Shown here: in pieces, positions 1-8,513 of the stretch
How the letters are laid out: each line of letters begins with the position of its first letter
Position numbering within the stretch: position 1 is the first letter of the stretch
NCBI RefSeq assembly: GCF_900631615.1
Contig: NZ_LR131273.1
Location: 3,938,850 to 4,002,849, forward strand
DNA from: Tsukamurella paurometabola
Lineage (GTDB): Bacteria > Actinomycetota > Actinomycetes > Mycobacteriales > Mycobacteriaceae
Length of the DNA: 64,000 nucleotides
Reading direction: 5' to 3'
Translations under genes and position numbers: made by a program
Notes under the pieces: model-generated
Seen by the model: the letters and a program-made list of their open reading frames with translations, nothing else
The model's database searches: none
Told to the model about the DNA's origin: nothing

Positions 1-122
1 GTGTACGCGTACGCCGCCGCGGAGGCCTCGACGAAGGCGTCGACGTCGGCGGACGACGGCGTCGCGCCGGGTAGTTCCTCGAACGGGACGTCGGCGAAGC
101 TGCCGATGGTGGTGTCAGTCAT
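1..122 (-). CDS. mutB: Methylmalonyl-CoA mutase large subunit, N-terminal fragment
   Basis: Only the first 40 codons are inside the window; the gene runs off the left edge. The ATG at 122 follows the mutA stop by one base, the usual mutA-mutB operon layout. The N-terminus (MTDTTIGSFADVPF...) resembles the start of actinobacterial MutB, the adenosylcobalamin-binding catalytic subunit that interconverts methylmalonyl-CoA and succinyl-CoA in propionate metabolism. The catalytic barrel and B12 domain lie outside the window, so the call rests on gene order and the N-terminal resemblance. Confidence 0.85.
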   Translation of the reverse strand, partial: MTDTTIGSFADVPFEELPGATPSSADVDAFVEASAAAYAY

Positions 123-123
123 C

Positions 124-1917
124 TCATGCCCCCAGCCGGGTCAGCAGATCGTCCAGCGCCGTGGCGGCGTCGATCTTCGCGTGCAGATAGATGTCGATGA
201 GGCCGTCGTCGACGGTGCCCGGCGCACCGGCCAGGAGCACCAGCCAGCCCTCGTCGCGCAGAGCGCGGGCCAGCGCCTCGCCCTCCTCGACGTACCCGGC
301 GTCGGATCCGGCCAGCGCGGCGATCTTCGCGCCCGGCGTGCCGTCGAGGGTGGCCGCGCCGGCGGCCTGCTCGGCCGCGTCGAGGACCGTCTCGATGCCG
401 CCGGAGGCGAGGAGGTTGGTCAGGAACGTCGAGCGGCCGTTGTGCTGCGCGACGGTACCGATCGTCACCATCCGGACCCGCGGACGCACGCCGTGCTCGC
501 GCAGGAAGGCGTCCGAACGGGTGCGCAGGGCCTCGAACGGCGCGGCGTGGGCCCGAACGACGGGGCCGTTGGTCGCGGCCGACGGTGCCACCGGCGGCTC
601 GGCCAGGTTCGGGAACTCGTTCACCCCCGTCAGCTTCTTCGCGCGCCGGGCCACGGCGGCGTCGCGGCGGTCGGCGGACTCTCCGAGCTGCGTCGCGATG
701 GTCTCTTCGGCCGCACCGCGGGCGAACCCGCCCGCGGCCTCGACGGACTGGAGAACGGCCCAGGCCGCGCGGGCGAGGTCGTCGGTGAGCGACTCGACGT
801 GCCACGAGCCGGCGCCGGGGTCGACGACGCGGCCGAGGTTCGACTCCTCGAGCAGCAACAGCTGGGTGTTGCGCGCGATCCGTCGCGCGAAGGCGGCGGA
901 GTACCCGTCGACGCCGCCGGGCAGTGCCTCGTCGTAGTCGAGGGTGGTGACGTAGTCGGCGCCGCCCAGGCCCGCGCCGAAGGCGGCGACGGTGGTGCGG
1001 AGCATGTTGACCCAGGGATCCCGCTGGGTGGTCGCGGCGAGCGAGGTGACGGCGTGCACGGGGGCGTTGCCGGCCTCCGCTGCGCCGAGCTGCCGCGCGA
1101 CCCGCGCCCAGACCGTGCGCCAGGCGCGGATCTTGGCGAGGGTGAGGAACTGGTCGTCGGTGGCCGCGAGCCGCACGGTCAGCTGGCGCAGCGCGGCGGC
1201 CACGGGGAGGCCCGCGGCGACGAGAGCGCGCACCTGGTCGAGCGCTGCGGCGGCGGTCAGGCCCAGCTCCTGCGCCGCGGTCGCGCCGGCGTTGTGCAGG
1301 TCGGCACCGTCGGCGACGAGCGCGCGGACGTCCTCGGCGCGAGCATCGGCGGCACCGGCCAGTTCGACCGCCTCGTCGAGGGTGACGTCGGAACGACCGA
1401 CCACCTGCGAGGTGAGCGGTGCGGCACCGAGGCTGACACGCACCAGGTCGGCGCGGTAGGCGTCGGACTGCGCCGCCCTGTCGAGGGCCGCGTACACCTG
1501 CGCGGCGGCGTCGGCCGCGCGGCCGCCGGCGGTGAGCAGGATCGGCGCCATGTCCGGGTAGACGCCCTCGAGCAGCGGGGCGGGATCGGGACGGGTCAAC
1601 CAGAGCGCGCTCGAACCGGACTCCAGCGCGCCGAGCACGTCCGCCGAGTCCGTCGTGCCGTCGAAGCGCTCGGCGACCTTCCAGCCCAGGCGCACGTCCG
1701 GGGTCGGGTTCCCGCCGCGGACGAAGGGAAACGCGCCGGGCAGGGGCGCCTCGGGCAACTCGTCCCGCTGCGAGTAGAGCGGCGCGATCTGCACCCCGTC
1801 GTCCTCGGTGGGGGTGGTCAACGCGGCGATCGGGTCCTCGGGCGGCGTCCCGCCGCGCGACTTCGCGAGCACGGCGCCGACGGACTCACGCCACGCCTCA
1901 AAGGGACTGTCCACCAC
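124..1917 (-). CDS. mutA: Methylmalonyl-CoA mutase small subunit
   Basis: This 597-residue protein matches MutA, the non-catalytic subunit of the MutAB heterodimer used in propionyl-CoA assimilation through methylmalonyl-CoA. The sequence shows the mutase barrel features (WLTRPDPAPLLEGVY near residue 120, and the stretch beginning MLRTTVAAFGAGLGGAD near 295) and a C-terminal region corresponding to the degenerate B12-binding domain. Two adjacent GTG codons (1917 and 1914) can start it. A GAGGAGG ribosome site lies 5 nt before the first, so I chose 1917. The stop is followed one base later by mutB. A TVP38 gene is divergent upstream, as in the Rv1491c-mutA-mutB order of M. tuberculosis. Confidence 0.93.
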   Translation of the reverse strand: MVDSPFEAWRESVGAVLAKSRGGTPPEDPIAALTTPTEDDGVQIAPLYSQRDELPEAPLPGAFPFVRGGNPTPDVRLGWKVAERFDGTTDSADVLGALESGSSALWLTRPDPAPLLEGVYPDMAPILLTAGGRAADAAAQVYAALDRAAQSDAYRADLVRVSLGAAPLTSQVVGRSDVTLDEAVELAGAADARAEDVRALVADGADLHNAGATAAQELGLTAAAALDQVRALVAAGLPVAAALRQLTVRLAATDDQFLTLAKIRAWRTVWARVARQLGAAEAGNAPVHAVTSLAATTQRDPWVNMLRTTVAAFGAGLGGADYVTTLDYDEALPGGVDGYSAAFARRIARNTQLLLLEESNLGRVVDPGAGSWHVESLTDDLARAAWAVLQSVEAAGGFARGAAEETIATQLGESADRRDAAVARRAKKLTGVNEFPNLAEPPVAPSAATNGPVVRAHAAPFEALRTRSDAFLREHGVRPRVRMVTIGTVAQHNGRSTFLTNLLASGGIETVLDAAEQAAGAATLDGTPGAKIAALAGSDAGYVEEGEALARALRDEGWLVLLAGAPGTVDDGLIDIYLHAKIDAATALDDLLTRLGA

Positions 1918-2025
1918 GTGGGCCTCCTCACCTGTGGCCGCGCACACGCACGGCCGCGCACGCGCCGTCGCGTCACAACGGCGTCCGAGAACCCACGTTA
2001 ACCGATTGCGTTCGCTACGCCCCAG

Positions 2026-2031
2026 TAGGGT
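2026..2031 (+). promoter_or_regulatory. Leaderless -10 element (TAGGGT) of the TVP38 gene
   Basis: A TANNNT hexamer ends 6 nt before the GTG at 2038 and no ribosome site intervenes. This is the arrangement of leaderless mycobacterial transcripts, where transcription begins at the start codon. Confidence 0.5.
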
Positions 2032-2037
2032 CGTCCC

Positions 2038-2727
2038 GTGGGTGCCAACGAATCTCGGATCCGGCCCGGCGACCGCGGACTGGTGGTCCGGGCGGCGGTC
2101 GGCGGTGCCGTGATCCTCGGACTGGTCGCGCTCGGCATGCTGTTGCCGCACCCCGGCGCCGCCACGATCCGGGCCTGGGCGGATTCGACGGGACCGTGGT
2201 TCCTCGCCCTGTTCTTCGTCGCGCACGCGGTGGTCACGATCCTCCCGATCCCGCGCACCATGTTCACGGTGTCCGCGGGGTTCCTGTTCGGCCCGGTGGT
2301 GGGGATCGCGGTGTGCATGGCGGCGTCGACCGTCGCGGCGTCGGTCGCCTTCCTCGGCGTCCGGGAGATCGACCGCCGGCACCCGTCGCGCGTCATCGCG
2401 CGGGCCCGGGAGCACCGCGCCTACGCGCCGATCGCCGCCCGGCTCCGGGCCCGGGGATGGCTGGCCGTGGGCTCGCTGCGGCTCATCGCCGCCGCGCCCT
2501 TCTCGCTCGTCAACTACGCCTCGGCGCTGTCCCCGGTCCCGTTCTGGCCGTACTTCGGGGCGACGGTGGCGGGGCTCGCGCCCGGCACGATCGCCGTCGT
2601 CCTGCTGGGCGACGCGCTCACCGGCGAGTCCTCGCCGTGGCTCGTCGTGATCAGCGGGGTCCTGATGGCCACCGGCATCGCCGGGCTGCTCCTCGACGCC
2701 CGGATGCCTGCAAGCCGAGAGGCTTGA
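2038..2727 (+). CDS. TVP38/TMEM64 (DedA-like) membrane protein
   Basis: A 229-residue integral membrane protein of the VTT/SNARE-associated superfamily, equivalent by position to Rv1491c. There is a hydrophobic segment at about 18-40, a re-entrant-looking stretch with the family motif (TILPIPRTMFTVSAGFLFGP, about 67-86), then the second signature containing GSLRLIAAAPFSLVNYASA (about 143-161) and C-terminal hydrophobic helices. Members of this family are linked to lipid scrambling and membrane homeostasis, but the substrate here is unknown. The GTG start at 2038 is favoured because a -10 box ends six bases upstream. It is convergent with the phosphonatase-like gene. Confidence 0.88.
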   Translation: MGANESRIRPGDRGLVVRAAVGGAVILGLVALGMLLPHPGAATIRAWADSTGPWFLALFFVAHAVVTILPIPRTMFTVSAGFLFGPVVGIAVCMAASTVAASVAFLGVREIDRRHPSRVIARAREHRAYAPIAARLRARGWLAVGSLRLIAAAPFSLVNYASALSPVPFWPYFGATVAGLAPGTIAVVLLGDALTGESSPWLVVISGVLMATGIAGLLLDARMPASREA

Positions 2728-2735
2728 CGCAGGCA
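2704..2735. terminator. Candidate bidirectional terminator hairpin
   Basis: Nested inverted repeats lie between two convergent genes: the outer arms TGCCTGC and GCAGGCA flank an inner AAGCC-GAGA-GGCTT hairpin. The structure overlaps the TVP38 stop codon (2725-2727) and precedes the end of the HAD gene at 2747. There is no clear T-tract, which is common in high-GC actinobacteria. Confidence 0.5.
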
Positions 2736-2746
2736 AGCGCAAGCCT

Positions 2747-3448
2747 TCAGTCCTGCGCCGCTCCGTCGAGCAATGCCGGAATGTCGACGACGCCGCCGAG
2801 CACGTGGTCTGCGCCGGCATCGGCGAGCATCTGCGGGTCGGCCTTGCCGGTAAGGACGCCCACGGACACGGCGCCCGCATTGTTCGCGGCCTGCACGTCG
2901 ACGGCCGTGTCGCCCGCGGCGAGCACGCGGCGGACGTCGCGGACGCCGGTGCGCTCCATCGCGCGGTGGATCATGTACGGCGCCGGGCGCCCCGCGGCCA
3001 CGTCGGAGGTGGTGACCACGGCGTCGACGGTCGCGTCCGCACCGTCGCCGATCTTCCAGCCGAGCGCGGCGAGCAGTGGCAGGGCGACGGCGTCGTCGAA
3101 ACCAGTGGTCAGCGCGACCTTGATCCCCCGTCCGCGGAGCCCGGCGAGCGCGGCGGGTACCCCGTCGATCGCGGTGGGCGGGGTCGACGCGTACGCCTCC
3201 TGCAGGCGCTCGCGGAAGCGCGCGAAACCCGCGTCGACCCGTTCGGGCGTGGGTTCGACACCGCCGAGGCGCAGCAGGTTGGTGATGGCCTCCACCTTGT
3301 CGGTGCCCATCCACACCTGCAGGTCGGCCTGCGCGACGGCCGCACCGCCGTCCTCGACGGCGCCGCGCAGCGCCTCGTACACGGCGCCGCCGTCGTCGAT
3401 GGTGGTGCCGGCCATGTCCAGCGCGACGAGGTCGATGGTGCGGGTCAT
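2747..3448 (-). CDS. Phosphonatase-like HAD hydrolase
   Basis: A 233-residue HAD-superfamily enzyme of the PhnX-like type (TIGR03351 family by resemblance). The nucleophile loop reads ALDMAGTT (residues 9-16), the form typical of phosphonoacetaldehyde hydrolases. The cap domain keeps a lysine in WMGTDK (about residue 50), the position where true phosphonatases form a Schiff base with the aldehyde. Motif II is in LTTGF, and the acidic motif near the C-terminus is in AAGDTAVD. It should cleave the C-P bond of phosphonoacetaldehyde or a close relative in the cytoplasm. Its ATG overlaps the GntR stop (ATGA), so regulator and enzyme are co-translated. The divergent FAD oxidase and importer would supply its substrate. 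Confidence 0.85.
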   Translation of the reverse strand: MTRTIDLVALDMAGTTIDDGGAVYEALRGAVEDGGAAVAQADLQVWMGTDKVEAITNLLRLGGVEPTPERVDAGFARFRERLQEAYASTPPTAIDGVPAALAGLRGRGIKVALTTGFDDAVALPLLAALGWKIGDGADATVDAVVTTSDVAAGRPAPYMIHRAMERTGVRDVRRVLAAGDTAVDVQAANNAGAVSVGVLTGKADPQMLADAGADHVLGGVVDIPALLDGAAQD

Positions 3449-4209
3449 GCATCTCTCCTGACGGGGACGGAGCGCAACGCCGGGCTCGGCGCCGCGAAGA
3501 GTCGGTTCTCGACGATCACGGTGGTCACACCGGGGACGTAGCGGTCCTCGCCGTATTCGACGACGTCGCCGGCGGCGTCGGTCGTGGTGCGGCGCACCCG
3601 CAGCAGCGGCGCGCCCTCCGCGAGGCCGAGCTGCGCCGCGTCCTCGGCGGTCGCGGCGACGGCATCGATCTGATGGGTGGAGGCGTACAGGTCGGCGCCG
3701 GCGTCCAGGAGGAAGCGGTTCACCGAGCCGGTGTCCGGGTCGAACTCCATCAGGCGCTTGCCGAGCGACCAGACGAAGTGCATGGTCTCGCAGAGCGCGG
3801 GAGCACCGTCGAGCGTGCGGACGCGGCGGAGCTCCAGAACGGGCTCCCCCGGCTCCACCTGCAGGCGCTCGGCGATGTCCGGGGACGCGGGGACGCGGGC
3901 CTGGAGGGTGGTGCGCTGTCCGGGTTCACGGCCCTGTTCGCGGGCCCAGGCGGTGAACGAGCCGAGGGCGCTGGCGCTATGGCTGGGGACGTTGCGGCGG
4001 ACGATCGGCGAGCGACCCTGACCGCCGACGATCAGGCCCTCCGCGCGCAGGGTGGCCAGCGCCTGGCGCACCGGCCCGCGCGACGTGCCGAACTCCTCGC
4101 ACAACAGCGCCTCGCTGGGCGCCTGCTCGCCCTCCGGCCAGCGGCCGGAGGCGATGCGCGCACGGAACTCCGCGGCAAGGCGTTGATGAAGGGGCTGAGC
4201 TGCGACCAC
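3445..4209 (-). CDS. GntR/HutC-family regulator of the aminophosphonate genes
   Basis: A 254-residue regulator. Residues 1-75 form the winged helix-turn-helix with the GntR signature (LCEEFGTSRGPVRQALATLR). Residues 90-245 form a UTRA effector domain of the HutC/PhnF class. It heads a two-gene operon with the phosphonatase-like enzyme and is divergent from the FAD oxidase/ABC importer operon, so it most likely represses both in response to an aminophosphonate. The GTG start is supported by a TATACT -10 box ending 7 nt upstream with no ribosome site, a probable leaderless start. A HutC-type operator is present at 4304-4313. Confidence 0.88.
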   Translation of the reverse strand: MVAAQPLHQRLAAEFRARIASGRWPEGEQAPSEALLCEEFGTSRGPVRQALATLRAEGLIVGGQGRSPIVRRNVPSHSASALGSFTAWAREQGREPGQRTTLQARVPASPDIAERLQVEPGEPVLELRRVRTLDGAPALCETMHFVWSLGKRLMEFDPDTGSVNRFLLDAGADLYASTHQIDAVAATAEDAAQLGLAEGAPLLRVRRTTTDAAGDVVEYGEDRYVPGVTTVIVENRLFAAPSPALRSVPVRRDA

Positions 4210-4216
4210 GCCACTG

Positions 4217-4222
4217 AGTATA
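4217..4222 (-). promoter_or_regulatory. Leaderless -10 element (TATACT) of the GntR gene
   Basis: Read on the minus strand, TATACT ends seven bases before the GTG at 4209. The same region contains TATACAAGT (4219-4227), an inverted copy of ACTTGTATA at 4301-4309, so the regulator may also act here. Confidence 0.5.
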
Positions 4223-4303
4223 CAAGTGAGACCGATTCAGACCTGCACTGTCGGTGAACAGTCGATGAACGACCGTGTTACCTCGATGTACAGCTAGCCA
4301 ACT

Positions 4304-4313
4304 TGTATAGACA
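4304..4313. promoter_or_regulatory. HutC-type GntR operator
   Basis: TGTATAGACA fits the GTMTAKAC core described for HutC-subfamily GntR regulators and resembles the PhnF site of mycobacteria. It sits about 50 bp before the FAD oxidase start, in the divergent promoter region shared with the GntR gene. Confidence 0.6.
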
Positions 4314-4364
4314 TCGAGCGATCCGTCTTGCCAAGGGTCGCACCGGGACGCCAGGCTGGGAGCC

Positions 4365-5468
4365 ATGAACACCGCAACGGACGTCCTCGTCGTCGGCGCC
4401 GGGATCGTGGGTCTGGCGCACGCCGTGGAGGCCCTGGACCGCGGCCTGACGGTCACCGTCGTCGAGCGCGACAGCCGCGCCGTGGGCGCCTCCATCCGGA
4501 ACTTCGGGCACGCGTGCGTCACCGGACAGTCCGGCGACCTCGCCGAGCTCGCGCACCTGGCCCGCGAGCGCTGGCTCGACCTCGACGGCCGGGCCGGCCT
4601 CGGAGTCCGCGCGACCGGCGGCCTCGCGGTCGCGCGCCACGCCACCGAGCTCGCCGTGCTCGAGGAACTCGCCGCGGCCCGGCCCGGCGAGGTCGCCCTC
4701 CGCACCCCGGACGAGGTCCGCGGGGAACTGCCCGGCGGCGCCGGCGACGTGGTGGGCGGCGCCGCGCTGCTCGCGGACCTGCGCGTCGACCCGCGGGTCA
4801 CCGTCGCGCGACTGGCCGCCTGGGTCGGCGCGCAGCCCGGCGCCGAGGTCCGCTTCGGCACCGCCTACCTCGGCTTCGATGGCACCCGCGCCCACACCAG
4901 CCGCGGCCCGATCGAGGCACAGCGGGTGATCGTGTGCGTCGGACACGACCTCGATCACCTCTACCCCACCCTCGCCGAGGAGCACCGGGTGGACCGGTGC
5001 GCGCTGCAGATGGCCCGCGCGGCCGACCCCGGCGCGGCCGTGACCCCCGCGGTCCTCACCGCGACCTCACTCCTGCGCTACGCGGCCTTCGCCGAGACGA
5101 GCGCCGCGGCCGCCCTCCGCGCGCGGATGGAGGCGGACCGGCCCGACCTGTTGGGCATCGACGCGAACGTCATGTTCACGCAGCGTCCCGACGGCACCCT
5201 GCTCATCGGCGACTCCCACCACACCGAGCGCACCGTCGACCCGTTCCTCGATGAGTCCGTCACCGAGATCCTCCGCGCCGAAGCGACCCGGGTCCTGGGC
5301 GTCGAAGGTCTGCGGATCATCGAGCGCTGGCAGGGCGTCTACGCCTCCAGTCCCCTCCGCCCCTACCTCGTCGCCGAACCGGAGGAGCGCCTCAGCGTGC
5401 GCATCGTGACCTCCGGTGTCGGCATGACCATCGCCCACGGCTTCGCCCGGCGGCACTTCCCGGCCTGA
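4365..5468 (+). CDS. FAD-dependent amine oxidase, aminophosphonate-associated
   Basis: A 367-residue DAO-type flavoenzyme. The dinucleotide-binding motif VVGAGIVGLAHA lies at residues 8-19, followed by the acidic strand end VVERD (about 34-38). The C-terminal FAD contact is in VTSGVGMTIAHGFA. It resembles the TIGR03364 oxidoreductases that recur beside phosphonatase-like HAD enzymes and are thought to oxidise an aminophosphonate (for example an N-methylated or hydroxylated aminoethylphosphonate) to the aldehyde that the HAD enzyme cleaves. A GGGAG site precedes the ATG by 3 nt. The importer genes follow 65 bp downstream on the same strand. The substrate is inferred from context only. Confidence 0.85.
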   Translation: MNTATDVLVVGAGIVGLAHAVEALDRGLTVTVVERDSRAVGASIRNFGHACVTGQSGDLAELAHLARERWLDLDGRAGLGVRATGGLAVARHATELAVLEELAAARPGEVALRTPDEVRGELPGGAGDVVGGAALLADLRVDPRVTVARLAAWVGAQPGAEVRFGTAYLGFDGTRAHTSRGPIEAQRVIVCVGHDLDHLYPTLAEEHRVDRCALQMARAADPGAAVTPAVLTATSLLRYAAFAETSAAAALRARMEADRPDLLGIDANVMFTQRPDGTLLIGDSHHTERTVDPFLDESVTEILRAEATRVLGVEGLRIIERWQGVYASSPLRPYLVAEPEERLSVRIVTSGVGMTIAHGFARRHFPA

Positions 5469-5533
5469 CCCCACCGAACACCGTCACAACCCGACCACCA
5501 CCTCCGCTCCACTCGAACGAAGGGCACTCCCCC

Positions 5534-6565
5534 ATGCGTATCACCCGATCCCTCTCCGCGATCACGGCCGTCGCCGCGGTCTTCGCCGTCGCCGCGTGCG
5601 GCGGCACCGGCGGCGGCACCGGATCTTCGGACACCGTGACCGTCTACAGCGCCGACGGCCTCGGCGATTGGTACAAGGCCGAGTTCGAGGACTTCACCCG
5701 CCGCACCGGCGTCAAGGTCGCGCTCGTCGAAGCCGGCTCGGGCGAGGTCGTCTCCCGCGCCCAGAAGGAGAAGGCGAATCCGCAGGTCGACGTCCTCGTC
5801 ACCCTGCCCCCGTTCATCCAGCAGGCCCAGCAGCAGGGCTCCCTGGCGAAGTCCGCCGTCGACACCTCGGCGGTGCCGGCGGAGCTCAAGGCCGCCGACG
5901 GCACCTACGTGGCGGTGGTCAACAACTACTTCGCGATGATCCGCAACACCGCGGCGCAGCCCAAGCCCGCCGACTGGTCCGAGTTCACGGGTCCGGCGTT
6001 CAAGCAGAAGATCCAGTATTCGACGCCCGGCAAGGCCGGCGACGGCACCGCGCTGCTGCTGCTCCTCCAGCACGTCATGGGCAAGGAGGCCGCGCTGAAG
6101 TACCTCGCCGACCTCCAGCCCAACAACGTCGGCCCGTCGACGTCCACCGGCAAGCTCGGCCCGAAGACCTCCAAGGGCGAGCTGACCGTCGCGAACTCCG
6201 ACGTCCAGATGGCCCTCGCGGCGATCGCCGCCGACAAGGTCGCCTACGAGGTCTTCTACCCCACCTGGAACGGCAAGCGCACCACGCTGCCACTGCCGTA
6301 CTACATGGGCCTCGCCGACAAGGCGCCCCACGCGGGTAACGGCACGAAGCTCATGGAGCATCTGCTCTCCAAGGACGTCCAGCAGAACGTTCCGGCGCGT
6401 GCCTGGGGTGCACCGGTCCGCTCGGACGTCACCGCCTCCGGCCCCGAGGCCGACGCCTTTCGCACGGCTCTCGACGGCGTCGAGATCTGGTACCCGAACT
6501 GGGACGAGGTCCTCGGCGGACTGGACGCGGACGTCAAGGCGTACGAGAAGGCCACGGGCCAGTGA
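5534..6565 (+). CDS. Phosphonate-type ABC transporter substrate-binding lipoprotein
   Basis: A 343-residue iron/spermidine-type binding protein (SBP family 1/6) similar to the PhnS group that imports 2-aminoethylphosphonate. The signal peptide ends in the lipobox FAVAAC, with lipidated Cys22 followed by a Gly/Ser linker, so it should be anchored outside the membrane. The mature part starts with VTVYSADGLGDWY, a typical first beta-strand of this fold. Its stop overlaps the ATPase start (GTGA at 6562-6565). The ligand is inferred from the neighbouring FAD oxidase and phosphonatase-like genes. Confidence 0.87.
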   Translation: MRITRSLSAITAVAAVFAVAACGGTGGGTGSSDTVTVYSADGLGDWYKAEFEDFTRRTGVKVALVEAGSGEVVSRAQKEKANPQVDVLVTLPPFIQQAQQQGSLAKSAVDTSAVPAELKAADGTYVAVVNNYFAMIRNTAAQPKPADWSEFTGPAFKQKIQYSTPGKAGDGTALLLLLQHVMGKEAALKYLADLQPNNVGPSTSTGKLGPKTSKGELTVANSDVQMALAAIAADKVAYEVFYPTWNGKRTTLPLPYYMGLADKAPHAGNGTKLMEHLLSKDVQQNVPARAWGAPVRSDVTASGPEADAFRTALDGVEIWYPNWDEVLGGLDADVKAYEKATGQ

Positions 6566-7656
6566 CCGCGCCGAAGGACGCCCGCTCCGCCCTGTCCGCC
6601 GCGCCCAAGGGCCTCGACGACGACGCGGTGGACCGCACGGTCCGCCGCGCGGTCGCCGTCGGCCTCCAGGACGTCAGCGTCGCCTACGGCGACACGGTCG
6701 CCCTGCGGGACTGCAGTTTCGAGGTCGCCCGCGGCGAGACCGTCGCCCTGCTCGGACCGTCCGGCTCGGGCAAGTCCACCGCTCTCAAGGCGATCGCCGG
6801 CTTCGAACGGGTCTCGTCCGGCACCGTCACCATCGACGGCCGCGACGTCACGCACCTCTCGCCCGCCAAGCGCGGCATCGGCATCGTCGTGCAGAGCTAC
6901 GCCCTGTTCCCGCACATGACCGTCGCGAAGAACGTGGCCTTCGGCCTGCGGTCGCGCCGCGCGGATCGCGCGGAGATCGCGCCCCGCGTCGCCGAGGTAC
7001 TCGGAATGGTCGGCATGGCGGAGTACGCGGATCGTCTGCCGCGGCAGTTGTCCGGCGGGCAACAGCAGCGCGTCGCCATTGCCCGCGCGCTCGCCACCCG
7101 CCCGGACGTCGTGCTGCTCGACGAGCCGCTGTCCGCACTCGACGCCGGGATGCGCAAGGACATGCTCGGCGAACTGCAGCGCCTGCGCCGCGAGCTCCCC
7201 GACGTCGCGATGGTCTACGTGACGCACGATCAGAGCGAGGCGCTCGCCCTGGCCGACCGGGTCGCGATCATGCGCGACGCCCGGCTCGAGGCGATCGGCA
7301 CCACCGAGGAGCTCTTCCACCGCCCGCCGACGCGGTTCACCGCGACCTTCCTCGGCGGCGCGGACGTCCTGCCGGGCGGAGCGCTGCGCACCTCCCGGCC
7401 GCTGCCCGACGGTGACCACCTCCTCGCGGTCCGGCCGTGGGCGTGGCGGTTCACCCGCACGGCACCGTCGAACGGGCTGCGGGTGACCGTCGAGCAGGAG
7501 CAATGGCGGGGCGCCGTCCGACACGTCACCGCGCGGGTCACCGACACGGGCGAGACGATCGGTGTCGACGTGCCGGTGCTCACCGAGGCGCCCCTGCGGG
7601 CCGAGACGCTGTGGGTCGAGGTCGCTCCCGCCGACGTCATGGTGGTGCCCAGGTGA
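6562..7656 (+). CDS. ABC transporter ATP-binding protein, aminophosphonate importer
   Basis: A 364-residue ATPase of the PotA/FbpC/PhnT type. It shows Walker A GPSGSGKST (about 68-76), the Q-loop VVQSYALFPHMTV, the signature LSGGQQQR (about 167-174), Walker B VVLLDEP (about 188-194) and the switch histidine in VTHDQSEA. The last 110 residues form a TOBE-like regulatory domain. It starts at GTG 6562, overlapping the binding-protein stop, and its own stop overlaps the first permease start, so the four importer genes form one coupled unit. Confidence 0.9.
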   Translation: MTAPKDARSALSAAPKGLDDDAVDRTVRRAVAVGLQDVSVAYGDTVALRDCSFEVARGETVALLGPSGSGKSTALKAIAGFERVSSGTVTIDGRDVTHLSPAKRGIGIVVQSYALFPHMTVAKNVAFGLRSRRADRAEIAPRVAEVLGMVGMAEYADRLPRQLSGGQQQRVAIARALATRPDVVLLDEPLSALDAGMRKDMLGELQRLRRELPDVAMVYVTHDQSEALALADRVAIMRDARLEAIGTTEELFHRPPTRFTATFLGGADVLPGGALRTSRPLPDGDHLLAVRPWAWRFTRTAPSNGLRVTVEQEQWRGAVRHVTARVTDTGETIGVDVPVLTEAPLRAETLWVEVAPADVMVVPR

Positions 7657-8513
7657 CCGCTGTTCTCGACGCCCCGACCGCTCCGCAGGCACCGTCGGCC
7701 GAGCCGGGCCACGCGGTCCCGCGCTGGGTGTGGGTGCTGCCGCCGGTCGCGTTCATCCTCGTCGCCGTCGTGTATCCGCTGGTCGGGATCGTGGCGCGCA
7801 CGTTCACCGACAAGGCGGAGCGCCCCGCCGGCCTCGCGACCTGGCGCGACACCCTCACCGACGGCGCGGTGCTCAGCGCCCTGGGCACGACGGTGAAGGT
7901 CGCGGCACTCTCGACGGCCGGATGCCTGATCGCCGGCACGTTCCTCGCGCTGGTGCTGGCGTTCGTCCCCTTCCCCGGGACAGCGGCGGTCGCGCGGCTG
8001 ATCGAGGTCGTGGTCTCCTTCCCCAGCTTCCTCATCCCGCTGGCGCTCGGCGTGCTGCTCGGTCCGGTGGGCGTGGCGCAGGCCCTGGGCGTGCCGACGG
8101 GGTCGTTCACGACGTCGCTGTGGGGCGTGGTCCTCGCCGAGATCGCTTTCTACACCCCGTTCGTCGTGCGCCCGATGCTCGCGGCGTTCGGCCAGTTCCC
8201 GACGGTGCAGATCGATGTCGCGTCGTCGCTCGGCGCGGGGCCGCTGCGCATCATCGCCCGCGTCATCCTGCCCGCCGTGCTTCCGGCTCTGGCCGCCGCG
8301 GGCTCGCTGACCTTCCTGCTCACGCTCAACGAGTTCGGGATCGTGCTGTTCACGGGCGCCAAGGACGTCATCACGGTGCCGATGCTCATCTACACCCGCT
8401 CGATCGTGGGCCAGGACTTCGCCTCGGCCGCCGTCCTGGCGACGGTGCAGTTGGTCATCTCCATCGGCGCGTACGTCACGTACCGCCTGCTCGTGCGGAA
8501 GGGAGTGCGCTGA
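7653..8513 (+). CDS. ABC transporter permease 1, aminophosphonate importer
   Basis: A 286-residue permease with about six transmembrane helices beginning at residue 27. The cytoplasmic EAA-type loop that contacts the ATPase is in the stretch around SSLGAGPLRIIARVILPAVLP (about 195-213). The GTG start at 7653 overlaps the ATPase stop, and its stop overlaps the next permease start (TGATG). It resembles the PhnU-type inner-membrane component; the assignment to phosphonates comes from gene context. Confidence 0.88.
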   Translation: MTAVLDAPTAPQAPSAEPGHAVPRWVWVLPPVAFILVAVVYPLVGIVARTFTDKAERPAGLATWRDTLTDGAVLSALGTTVKVAALSTAGCLIAGTFLALVLAFVPFPGTAAVARLIEVVVSFPSFLIPLALGVLLGPVGVAQALGVPTGSFTTSLWGVVLAEIAFYTPFVVRPMLAAFGQFPTVQIDVASSLGAGPLRIIARVILPAVLPALAAAGSLTFLLTLNEFGIVLFTGAKDVITVPMLIYTRSIVGQDFASAAVLATVQLVISIGAYVTYRLLVRKGVR